Positions 53,601 through 61,278 of a stretch of 64,000 nucleotides of DNA are shown piece after piece (the first letter of the stretch is position 1; each line of letters opens with the position of its first letter). A program made the translations under genes and the position numbers. The DNA is from Calditrichia bacterium. GTDB taxonomy: Bacteria > Calditrichota > Calditrichia > RBG-13-44-9 > J075. The stretch is from the NCBI GenBank assembly GCA_028284905.1, contig JANQQU010000063.1:28226-92225 (forward strand). The letters are read 5' to 3'. The notes below the pieces were generated by a model. That model searched no databases and was not told the origin of the DNA. It saw only the letters and a list, made by a program, of their open reading frames with translations.

Positions 53601-53836
53601 ATAGTGCGTACCTGCTCTTCCACCGGACGAGCAATTTGTTCTTCTACTTCCCTCGGGTTAGCATTCTGGTAAGGCACCCAAACGCCGAGAAACGGCCGGG
53701 TAAATCCTTCCGGTACCAGTTCCAGGGGAATTTGAACATAAGCCAGGCCGCCGACAACCAAAATGGCCATCAGGCTAACGAGAATCGTTATCGGTCGGGT
53801 GACAGATAAATTGGGTAGAAACGATGGTCTTTCCAT
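50678..53836 (-). CDS. RND efflux permease (HAE-1/AcrB-like), second permease of the operon
   Basis: 1052 residues with the RND duplicate-half layout: TM1 (ITILVSLMAILVVGGLAYV), a large porter/docking loop, TM2-TM6, a second loop and TM7-TM12. TM4 carries GMVVDNGIVVLENI with Asp in the proton-relay position. The second half starts AFIGMMLIMVLTVTACNNV. It would export substrates using the proton gradient with the adaptor encoded first in the operon. Two permeases share one adaptor here, as in MdtBC-type systems, so a heteromeric pump is possible. No outer-membrane TolC-type gene is adjacent. Confidence 0.93.
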   Translation of the reverse strand: MERPSFLPNLSVTRPITILVSLMAILVVGGLAYVQIPLELVPEGFTRPFLGVWVPYQNANPREVEEQIARPVEEQVRTISGVTSVQSYSQNSGCWIWLEFSGKTDMEVAYDQLRDRMERARAMLPDDIDRYFLRKFGKSNVPIGFLSIAFPDDIEDPYHIVDYVVKRPLERLDGVATVEIWGAQEKSIQIMIDQDKVKAHGVDMYAVIQEMEQENFAISSGWVYEGDKKFIVRSLARFENLDDIRNLPINQFGLTVGDIADVKYDIQKQNWTQRINGGKGALIEISKESIANSVELSQQLKEIINTQISKHPALANADVEILFVEGDIILGSIDTLKDTAFWGGIFAIFILLFFLRNIRMTMIMMFAIPLSILISLILVYFIGWSLNSVVMMGIMISIGMVVDNGIVVLENIYHKRSEGVGLKKASIRGASEVNLAIIMATLTTVAVFLPFLFMNDGGSGFNYYMQRIGLPVVFALLGSLFVALVLIPLATSRLGGDKFNEENKLISYTKKHYNRMLEGVLNRRVEAFIGMMLIMVLTVTACNNVKKADDQDGNIGDITLMFDLPSNFTKTEATEYFKSVEDTVVANSDRYRLRAYDTGFRQNFGRIRIYLEKTENKQWYDVIYNGITTALNLNDNIEMSRDEILADLKERVPKKPGVEVRTSWMGNSSGQEGTVSIYLYGDDTGRLEVLAEEVKRRMRQMDGVISVETDDETGNDEIKVTIDREVASRNGIRPNEVANALMYAVRGLNLPRFQAEDKEIEMRVQLKEEDRENLVQLKNMTFPNQQGQAIPLSAIASFSVEKGFGQIARQDGKTFLEVKAFTSNDDLEKTSSQIDALMADFPMPYGYSWSKGRRFRDFSDQQAAFFQAIFLALVFVYLIMAILFESFLLPLSIMFTIPLSFFGAFLTLLITGTPQDIMAGIGMVILVGVVVNNGIVLVDMINRRRKEGFSRYDAILDAGKNRFRPIMMTSFTTISGLIPMALGSGDLIGIPYAPMGRAIIGGMLASTVLTLLVVPVFYTIFDDFAMFLRRMLSWLPSKSAPTAGKVSPAAGE

Positions 53837-53901
53837 AGCGTCTTCCAGTTAAAGATTAAAGTTGCATGTAGCGTTAAAAAACACGCTGAATTCAGTTCTG
53901 T

Positions 53902-53989
53902 CTGTCATCGCGAGGAGTACAACGACGAAGCGATCCTTATGTAAAAACTAATGTTTAGATTGCTTCGGCAAAATACGCCTCGCAATGAC
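53902..53989. repeat. Dispersed imperfect palindrome, copy 2
   Basis: Begins CTGTCATCGCGAGG, contains CGAAGCGATCC and GATTGCTTCGG, ends CCTCGCAATGACTG. Same design and near-identical words as 20960-21049. It lies between the two RND permease genes. Confidence 0.8.
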
Positions 53990-54024
53990 TGCTACATACT
54001 TTCTGTTCCAAAAATTGAATATTC

Positions 54025-57000
54025 CTAAGCAGCTTCCGGACTTTCTTCCGCCCGGGTAAACAATGCATACACCGTCGGAATAACCACCAGCGTAAGAATC
54101 GTCGCACTAATCAATCCGGCAATAACGGTGATTGCCATCGGTGTGCGAATTTCCGCACCTTCCCCCAGACCGAGCGCCATCGGTAATAAACCGAGTACGG
54201 TGGTAAGTGTGGTCATCAGAATCGGGCGCAGACGCGCTTTACCGGCCTGTTCGATGGCATCTTTTAAGTCCAATCCTCTGCGGCGGAGTTGATTAATATA
54301 ATCCACCAGAACAATCGCGTTGTTGACGACAATCCCCGCCAGCATTATTAATCCTAAAAATACCATGATGTTCATCGGTATCCCTCCCACCCAAAGCACT
54401 AATACAACACCAATCAGCGCGAATGGTACTGTAAAGAGAATTACCAGCGGATATACAAATGACTCAAACTGTGAAGCCATCACGATGTAAACCATAAAGA
54501 TCGCCAACAGTAATGCTAGCTGCAGGCTGTTCAGAGAAACTTCCATCTCTTTATTCTGACCGGTAATTTCGAAAGTGAAATCACTGGGCATGGAGACTGC
54601 CTGCATTGCCTGATAAACGTCGCCACTGACGCCGGAAAGACTGCGGCCGGAAATATTGGCGAGGATAAGCGCTGAGCGCTCCTGGTCGATCCGGCGAATT
54701 TCACTCGGTCCCTCATTGATCTGAATATCGGCAACACTCTCCAGTAAAATCGGCACCTGCGATGTCGGGCTGATGTTTAAGCGCTTCAGGCGATCGATCG
54801 TAGATTTATCTTCGTCGCGAACCCGCACAAGAATATCGATGCGGCGATCTTCTTTTTTGAATTGTGTGGCCACATCACCGCGCACTTTATTCCGCACGAT
54901 GTTCGCCACGTTCATGATGTTCAAACCATACTGATTCAGGCGCACCCGATCATAAACGATTTGCACTTCCGGATGCCCGCGCTGCAGATTCGATTTTACG
55001 TCAGTCAGGCCAGGTACCCGGGAAAGGGACTCGACCGCGTCGCGGCTAACTTTAGCGAGTTCTCCCAGGCTGTAACCTTTAATTTCTACTTCAATCGGGG
55101 TTTTAAAACTGAACAACACCGGTTTGGAAATTTTATAAGAGATGCCGCTAAATTCCTGCAGCTTGGCGCGCACCTCGTTTAACAAGCGAACTTCCGTAGC
55201 AATAGGATCATCCGAGGTTTCCATCACGACGGTAACCCGGGCAGTGTGTTCACCGGATTCAGTGTCACTTACCTTGGTCAAATCCACGCCGGCAACGGTC
55301 GATATCAGTTTTACTTCCGGGAAGGCAAGCAGTTCCTCTTCGATCGGTTGAATGATGTCCGTGGTAGATTCTACCGGAGTACCGATTGGCAGGGTTAGTT
55401 CGACATTAAATTCACTTTGATGCACTTCCGGAATCAATTCGCTACCAAGTTGCGGCAGCAGAATCATTACGCAGAAGATAAACGGTAAAACGCTGAGCGC
55501 GAGAACACCGATTTTGTTATCCAGCGCCCAACGGATAATCGAGGGATAAACGCCGGTAACTTTATCAAAGACCGTGTTAAAAACATTCACGATAAAACGG
55601 GCGATGCGTCCCAGGAATTTCTCCCAGAGGAACGTTTTCGTCAGCCAGATGAGGCCGCCGATCATCATCATAAAAATGGTAACACCCTTACCGATAATTT
55701 CCAGCATAATAAAGACAATCAAGACAAGCACGGTATAGAGGAACCAGAATGGTGTTCCCAGGGCGAGCAAAATTTTACTGCGGCCGGTTGTTTCCTTCCA
55801 GCGGACACCAAATCTTTTGAAACGGGCGATGAGGTCTTTAATGCTCTTAAAATCGAAGAAATAATCCAGCGGACTATCCTTCTTGATATTTTGGGTCAGT
55901 GAGGGAACATCAAAATGCCGCGATGCCAGCATGGGAATAAGGAACAGCGCGACCCCCAAAGAAGCCAGCAACGAAAAGACCACGGTTAAAGCGAGGTCGC
56001 CAAAAATTTGCCCGGCAATTCCCTGCACGAATACCATCGGGAAAAATACCGCGATTGTCGTCAGGGTCGATGCGGCGACCGCACTCCCGACTTCCCCGGT
56101 GCCGCGAATAACCGAGGTGACAAAATCGTCCCCTTCTTCCCGGCAGCGAAAGATACTTTCGATAACTACAATGGAGTTATCCACCAACATCCCAATTCCC
56201 AACGCCAGTCCACCGAGGGACATAATGTTCAGGGAGACGTCAAAAAGCTTCATTGGAGTAAAAGTGGCAATAATCGAAATCGGAATCGCGATACCAACAA
56301 TGGCGGTAATAGAAAGGTCGCTCAAAAAGAGAAAGAGGACGATCACCGCTAAAATACCACCCATGATGGCTGTGTTCTTAACTTCATCAATAGAGTTGAC
56401 AATAAAGCGGGATTGATCGGTGAGGAGGGTGATTTCCATGCCGTCGGGAAGTTTATTCGCGATGAAATTGGTCATCACCCGACGCAGCATTTCTTCCTGG
56501 AATTTCTGAGCTTTCTCAAAATCGCTGAGCTCTTTTTTCTCTTCTTTCTCTTCGTCTTCAGAAGCATCCGCAGTTTCATCCTTATTTTCCGCAGCTGCCT
56601 TTCGCGCTTCTCTTTCTTTTTGGGCTTTTTCAGCCATTTGCTGAACATAAGCCTGCTGGGCCAGAGAGCCCATCACTTTTTCCCGAACGTTTTTGGCGAC
56701 TTCTACAATGTTTGCATCGCCTTCTTTGTAGACTTCCAGCTCCACACTTTCCTTGTTATCCAGGCTGGTGATCAGCTGTCGTTCCTTGTTGGTGCGAAAT
56801 ACCCGGCCGATATCGCTAAGGCGAATTTCCCGGCGATTTTGCATGCCGAGGCGGATGTCGGCAATTTCATCGATATTCCGGAACTCGTTCAGAGTACGGA
56901 CGATGTATTCCGTCTGGCCTTCTTTCAGTTCACCGCCGGCCAGGTTGACATTCTCCTGCCCCAGGCGCTGGCGGATTTGCTGAATGTCCATGCCCATCAG

Positions 57001-57600
57001 GCTGATCTTCTTCTCGTTCAGCTCCACCCGAATCTCTTCTTCGTAGCCACCCTTTACTTTAACAGCAGCAACGCCTTCTACCGTTTCCAGCGCACGTTTG
57101 ATCTCTTCTTCCGCGACATAGCGGGTGTAAAAAAGATCGCCGCCGCCGGTAAGGCCAAAGCGAATAATCGGATCGAGTGATGGATCATATTTCAGGATTA
57201 GCGGCTTCTCGGCATCCAACGGCAGAAATACCAGGTCGAGCTTTTCCCGAACTTCCGAGATCGCTTCATTCATATCCGCATCCCAATTATATTCCAGGAT
57301 GACATCGGATTGACCTGCTTTCGAAATAGAGCTAATGGATACCAGATCTGCTACCACACCCAGGGCTTCTTCCACCGGGCGGGAAATGGCGCTTTCAACT
57401 TCTTCCGGTGCAGCGCCGGGGTATTCCGTCCGCACAGTAAGGGACGGATATGTAATGTCGGGCATTAAATCGAGGGAAAGCTGATTGTAAGAAAGCCATC
57501 CGAACACCAAAATGCCTAGAACAATCATCGTAATCGCAACCGGACGGGTCGTCGTAAACCGGAAAAAATTGTGTTCCGGCGTTTGCGCTTTCTCGTTCAT
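54025..57600 (-). CDS. RND efflux permease with two unusual insertions
   Basis: 1191 residues, about 140 longer than AcrB. The RND fold is clear: TM1 AITMIVLGILVFGWLSYNQL, TM4 GMLVDNSIVVIESIF with the proton-relay Asp, and the second-half TM10 IMLAGIVVNNAIVLVDYI. Two extras explain the length. A highly charged Lys/Glu coiled coil (about 56500-56660) is inserted in the periplasmic porter region before TM2. A ~130-residue segment with added hydrophobic helices (about 55520-55905) lies between TM6 and TM7. It is downstream of the adaptor gene and upstream of a second permease, all on the minus strand. Confidence 0.92.
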   Translation of the reverse strand: MNEKAQTPEHNFFRFTTTRPVAITMIVLGILVFGWLSYNQLSLDLMPDITYPSLTVRTEYPGAAPEEVESAISRPVEEALGVVADLVSISSISKAGQSDVILEYNWDADMNEAISEVREKLDLVFLPLDAEKPLILKYDPSLDPIIRFGLTGGGDLFYTRYVAEEEIKRALETVEGVAAVKVKGGYEEEIRVELNEKKISLMGMDIQQIRQRLGQENVNLAGGELKEGQTEYIVRTLNEFRNIDEIADIRLGMQNRREIRLSDIGRVFRTNKERQLITSLDNKESVELEVYKEGDANIVEVAKNVREKVMGSLAQQAYVQQMAEKAQKEREARKAAAENKDETADASEDEEKEEKKELSDFEKAQKFQEEMLRRVMTNFIANKLPDGMEITLLTDQSRFIVNSIDEVKNTAIMGGILAVIVLFLFLSDLSITAIVGIAIPISIIATFTPMKLFDVSLNIMSLGGLALGIGMLVDNSIVVIESIFRCREEGDDFVTSVIRGTGEVGSAVAASTLTTIAVFFPMVFVQGIAGQIFGDLALTVVFSLLASLGVALFLIPMLASRHFDVPSLTQNIKKDSPLDYFFDFKSIKDLIARFKRFGVRWKETTGRSKILLALGTPFWFLYTVLVLIVFIMLEIIGKGVTIFMMMIGGLIWLTKTFLWEKFLGRIARFIVNVFNTVFDKVTGVYPSIIRWALDNKIGVLALSVLPFIFCVMILLPQLGSELIPEVHQSEFNVELTLPIGTPVESTTDIIQPIEEELLAFPEVKLISTVAGVDLTKVSDTESGEHTARVTVVMETSDDPIATEVRLLNEVRAKLQEFSGISYKISKPVLFSFKTPIEVEIKGYSLGELAKVSRDAVESLSRVPGLTDVKSNLQRGHPEVQIVYDRVRLNQYGLNIMNVANIVRNKVRGDVATQFKKEDRRIDILVRVRDEDKSTIDRLKRLNISPTSQVPILLESVADIQINEGPSEIRRIDQERSALILANISGRSLSGVSGDVYQAMQAVSMPSDFTFEITGQNKEMEVSLNSLQLALLLAIFMVYIVMASQFESFVYPLVILFTVPFALIGVVLVLWVGGIPMNIMVFLGLIMLAGIVVNNAIVLVDYINQLRRRGLDLKDAIEQAGKARLRPILMTTLTTVLGLLPMALGLGEGAEIRTPMAITVIAGLISATILTLVVIPTVYALFTRAEESPEAA

Positions 57601-57678
57601 ATATAATTTTTCCTTGTGATTAACAGTTTCTCAGACTTCAGCAAATTTTCAACAGAACATCATCTGTAAAATCAGCAA

Positions 57679-58869
57679 TTATTTTTGGGATAGTGCAGCG
57701 GAAATATCCTGCTTCTCTTTTCGCTGCCAGGTGTAGGTCTTTTCTTCGATCACCTTCACCTTGCTACCCTGCTTCAGTCCGTTTTGGCCGAGAACAACCA
57801 CCTGCGAACCTGCGGTCAGGTCGTTGAGAACTTCGACTTTCTCAGCATCTTCGAAGCCTTTTTGCAACTCGATTTTAAGGGAACTGTCTGCATCGACAAG
57901 AAAGAAATATGTACGTTCGTTTTCATAAATCAGCGCGGCCTTCGGCAGTAGCAAAGCGTCATCATGCGTATCGACAATCAGTTCCGCATTAACAAACATA
58001 CCGGGGCGCAGATGGTTCTTCGGATCACGCACGCCGATGGTCACCTTGAAGGTACCGCTTTGCGGATCAATGATCGGGCTGATGCGCTTCACATATCCTT
58101 TAAATTCAACATCCGGAACAATATCAGAACGGATATTTGCCGGCTGATTTTTATAACAATTGGTAAATTCACTTTGCGGTACATACGCACGGACGATTTT
58201 GTCATCCATGTTTGCCACCGTAAAGAGATTGGTTGTGGTGGTAATACGATCGCCCAGGTCCACCATCCGGTCGCCGATAACGCCGGATATTGGTGCTTTA
58301 ACAGTGGTGTGCTGGAGATTCAGTTTCGCCTGCTCCCAGGAAATCTGCGCCTGCTTCATGCTGATTTCCGAATTAAGCATTTCTTCTTCGCTTAATAACT
58401 CTTCGGCTTGTAATGCTTTCAAACGATTGTAGTCGGCGAGCTTTTTCTCGTATTCCAGGCGGGCATTCTGTTCGATCAGTTCGTACTCATCTTTTTCGAT
58501 TTGCATCAGGCGGTCGCCCTTGCGAACCCGGTCACTTTCTTCCACATATATACCTTCGACCAATCCGCCGATGCGGGAAAACACGTTAACGGTTTGTTCG
58601 GTTTCCAGCGTTGCACTGTACAACAGGAAGCTGGAAATGGAACCCTTGGTCAGGCGGGTGGTTTCTACGGGAATTGCGCTGGGGCCATCGTTTTCACCAT
58701 TTTCGCCCCAATTACCTTTTTTCTCATCTTTTTTGTCGGAATCATTTTCAGCAACGGCGGTGCTGTCGGTTTGTGATGTATCGCTATCTGCTTTCGCATC
58801 ATCGGAACTACAAGCACTGAGCATTACCATCAATGTCAGCAATACAGCTGTAATGAAATGTTTAGTCAT
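57679..58869 (-). CDS. RND efflux periplasmic adaptor, lipoprotein
   Basis: 396 residues. Lipobox LMVMLSACSS, so Cys20 would be lipidated, then an acidic Asp/Ser-rich stretch (about 22-60). Membrane-fusion-protein core: beta-barrel and lipoyl halves (VFSRIGGLVEGIYVEESDRV ... LNLQHTTVKAPISGVIGDRM) around an alpha-helical hairpin. It bridges inner-membrane RND permeases to an outer-membrane channel. First gene of the operon; ribosome site GGAGGAG 9 bases before the ATG. Two permeases follow at short spacing. Confidence 0.92.
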   Translation of the reverse strand: MTKHFITAVLLTLMVMLSACSSDDAKADSDTSQTDSTAVAENDSDKKDEKKGNWGENGENDGPSAIPVETTRLTKGSISSFLLYSATLETEQTVNVFSRIGGLVEGIYVEESDRVRKGDRLMQIEKDEYELIEQNARLEYEKKLADYNRLKALQAEELLSEEEMLNSEISMKQAQISWEQAKLNLQHTTVKAPISGVIGDRMVDLGDRITTTTNLFTVANMDDKIVRAYVPQSEFTNCYKNQPANIRSDIVPDVEFKGYVKRISPIIDPQSGTFKVTIGVRDPKNHLRPGMFVNAELIVDTHDDALLLPKAALIYENERTYFFLVDADSSLKIELQKGFEDAEKVEVLNDLTAGSQVVVLGQNGLKQGSKVKVIEEKTYTWQRKEKQDISAALSQK

Positions 58870-59087
58870 GAATCTGTCTCCTCCGGGTGGTAACTTTTTC
58901 GGAATAATGTTTTTCTCTATCGTTAATAAAAAGTCTATGCCCCTAATACGGAAGGGCGTTCTATAAGTTTAAGTAAAAATTAATTCTTCGTGACACTTTA
59001 CTGTCGTTTGTCGAGGTTAAACACCAAATTGCCTACATCTATATATTTGTGCACAATCTTAAGATTTTTTAATGTGAATAACTATAA

Positions 59088-59972
59088 TTAAAAATTATCT
59101 GAATACCAGCGTTTTTCGGCCCTGCGTGCCTGGGGCATCAGACGGAGAAAACCTGGCAGATACGGACGAATGAATTTTAAAAATCTAACGGTGCGATCTA
59201 CCCATGCCTTCCGGCGGCCATTCCAGGGATATCCGGTTTTATTACGCAGTGCAGCTGGTAAAAGTGCACAGGTAAATATCTGTACCGGATAGTATAACCA
59301 ACGCGGCAGAAATGGGAACCGGGGAAAATAAACATGCTCAAGAACATCTTCGCCGCTTTTCCCGATCGCAATATCGCCGCTATTTAATGTTATATCTACA
59401 TACTGTTGAAATGCCTGATAATCTACCGGCAAGATAGCCGCCGGTACGCCTAAAAGCGTTACCCAAAGCTTGCTCTCCTCGTAATAGGTCGCTTTCTCCT
59501 CGTTGCTTAACGGTTCAACCATGCATTCATACATGTATAGCGACGAATCAACCAGAGTGGCATAGACCCAAATCATCAATGCCGGATCGTTCGCCTGATA
59601 TTTCGCTTGTGCTGGAAAATTTCCCACCGTTTCCGGCAATCTACCTTCGATGCTGCGATGCACCCGGCGAATTTGCTCCGCTGCAGCCAATGCTGCTTTC
59701 CGGCTGCCATAGCCGATTGTGAGCATCGTCTTTAATGTGCGCAACAGGCGTTTCAGGGGCTCATTGCGAAAATTACTGTGATCGTAAACGCCCTGTGCAA
59801 CTTTTGGATGCGCTACCTGCATTGTTAACGCCCGCAGTCCGCCCAGCAAAAGAAACGTTTCCCGGTTTACCCGCCAGGTGATGCTGTCGGGGGGATAAAA
59901 ACCTCGCGGATCTGCAGTTTGAAAATCGTTGATCTGCGCTGGCGGTGCCGCTGTTAAAGGTTGCCCTTTCAT
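59088..59972 (-). CDS. MpaB-type oxygenase (DUF2236/rubber-oxygenase-like) family protein
   Basis: 294 residues, helical. ITWRVNRETFLLLGGLRAL and MQVAHPKVAQGVYDHSNFR match the family of ER-bound MpaB oxygenase and latex-clearing proteins; the His in QVAHP is the expected heme-coordinating residue. Members cleave double bonds in isoprenoid or fatty side chains using heme and oxygen. The real substrate here is unknown. It is divergent from the Mre11-like gene and not in an operon. Confidence 0.82.
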   Translation of the reverse strand: MKGQPLTAAPPAQINDFQTADPRGFYPPDSITWRVNRETFLLLGGLRALTMQVAHPKVAQGVYDHSNFRNEPLKRLLRTLKTMLTIGYGSRKAALAAAEQIRRVHRSIEGRLPETVGNFPAQAKYQANDPALMIWVYATLVDSSLYMYECMVEPLSNEEKATYYEESKLWVTLLGVPAAILPVDYQAFQQYVDITLNSGDIAIGKSGEDVLEHVYFPRFPFLPRWLYYPVQIFTCALLPAALRNKTGYPWNGRRKAWVDRTVRFLKFIRPYLPGFLRLMPQARRAEKRWYSDNF

Positions 59973-60167
59973 ATAATACCCGCAAATATATCAGCTTATT
60001 CAAATAGACATCTTTAAAAGGCGATCAGTTGCCAAAAAGATGAAAATATTTTTCGCGCTATTGAAGCAGCTAAAAATAGCCATTGAATATGGATTTGGGA
60101 AGAAATCTTTTTGTTTGTAGAGAAAGGGTGGATTTTAGAAAAGTGTTATTTTTATGCATTTTAGGGC

Positions 60168-60196
60168 TTGATAAAAACCGATATTTAGTGTATTCT
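60168..60196 (+). promoter_or_regulatory. Promoter for the Mre11/Rad50-like operon
   Basis: TTGATA, 17-base spacer, TATTCT. Spacing is optimal, and the likely start site is about 20 bases before the ATG at 60222. Hexamers match the consensus at 5/6 and 4/6 positions. Confidence 0.6.
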
Positions 60197-60221
60197 TTTA
60201 TTAACCGCATAAGGGAAATCG

Positions 60222-61277
60222 ATGAAAATTTTGCATACCGCGGATGTTCATATCCGGGAAATAAATGACGCTCGCTGGGAAGCGCTGGGAGAAATCGTTA
60301 ATATCGGTAATCGGGAGCAGGTCGATGTGCTTACGATTTGCGGAGATTTATTCGATAACAGCGAAATTGGCCAGAAGCTTCGCCCGAAAATCCGGGAAGT
60401 TTTTACCGCTGCCAACTATCCAATCCTGATTATTCCCGGCAATCACGACATCGAGGCCTATCCCGATGGCGCTTTTTTAGGGGAAAAGGTAACGGTACTG
60501 CGGGATTTGCTGCAACCACTGATAATTGATGGTGTCGCTTTCTGGGGATTTCCCTTTACTTATCTGGATGAGGAGGCCGCCCTGGCGAAACTTCATCAGG
60601 CGGCGGACAAGGTGAACACAGATATGCCGAATATCCTCCTCTTTCACGGCGAATTGCTGGATAAAACCGGCGGTTGGGGTATTTATGGTGAGGAGGGACG
60701 GCAACGCTACCTGCCGGTAAAGTTGAGCTATTTCACCAGCCTGCCCTGGCAACATGTGCTTGCCGGGCATCTGCACTCCAATTATGACAGTCACGAATTT
60801 GCGCCGGGGCGCTATTTTGTATACCCGGGATCACCGGTTTCGATCACCCGGAAGGAATTGGGTATCCGCCATCTGAACCTGTTTCAGCTGGAGGGAATGC
60901 CGGAAAAGTATCCCCTGGACAGCGCTTATTATGAGAAGTTTCTGATACATCTGGATCCATTTCAGTCATTGAATCCGCTCTTGCCCTTAAAGGAACGAAT
61001 TGAGAAAATCCCGCCGCGGGCGACCTTATTGCTGGAGGTTGCCGGCTATTACAATGGCGCTGCCCTGCAGATGACCGAAACAATGTTGCATGAGAAAATC
61101 ATGAAGCTGGCGGATGAACGGGTAGAGATAACCGCACTGGAATTTCGAGATATTCGGGAAATTGTTGAAGATGATCTCTTTAAATCCTTCGCTGCCTGCC
61201 TGGATAAAAAAGGGTTTCCGGCAGCCGAACGCCGGGAAATTCTGGAAATTGCCTTGCAGGGAATGATGGAGAGATGA
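60222..61277 (+). CDS. SbcD/Mre11-like DNA-repair metallophosphoesterase
   Basis: 351 residues. Calcineurin-like phosphoesterase motifs in order: HTADVH (5-10), GDLFD (41-45), PGNHD, FHGE and GHLHS, which bind two metal ions. A C-terminal region (about 230-351) has the helical capping and partner-binding layout of SbcD. It would act as the nuclease of a Mre11-Rad50-type complex with the next gene's ATPase, cutting DNA ends or hairpins. ATG at 60222 follows AAGGGA. It is separated by one base from the ATPase gene. Confidence 0.87.
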   Translation: MKILHTADVHIREINDARWEALGEIVNIGNREQVDVLTICGDLFDNSEIGQKLRPKIREVFTAANYPILIIPGNHDIEAYPDGAFLGEKVTVLRDLLQPLIIDGVAFWGFPFTYLDEEAALAKLHQAADKVNTDMPNILLFHGELLDKTGGWGIYGEEGRQRYLPVKLSYFTSLPWQHVLAGHLHSNYDSHEFAPGRYFVYPGSPVSITRKELGIRHLNLFQLEGMPEKYPLDSAYYEKFLIHLDPFQSLNPLLPLKERIEKIPPRATLLLEVAGYYNGAALQMTETMLHEKIMKLADERVEITALEFRDIREIVEDDLFKSFAACLDKKGFPAAERREILEIALQGMMER

Positions 61278-61278
61278 T

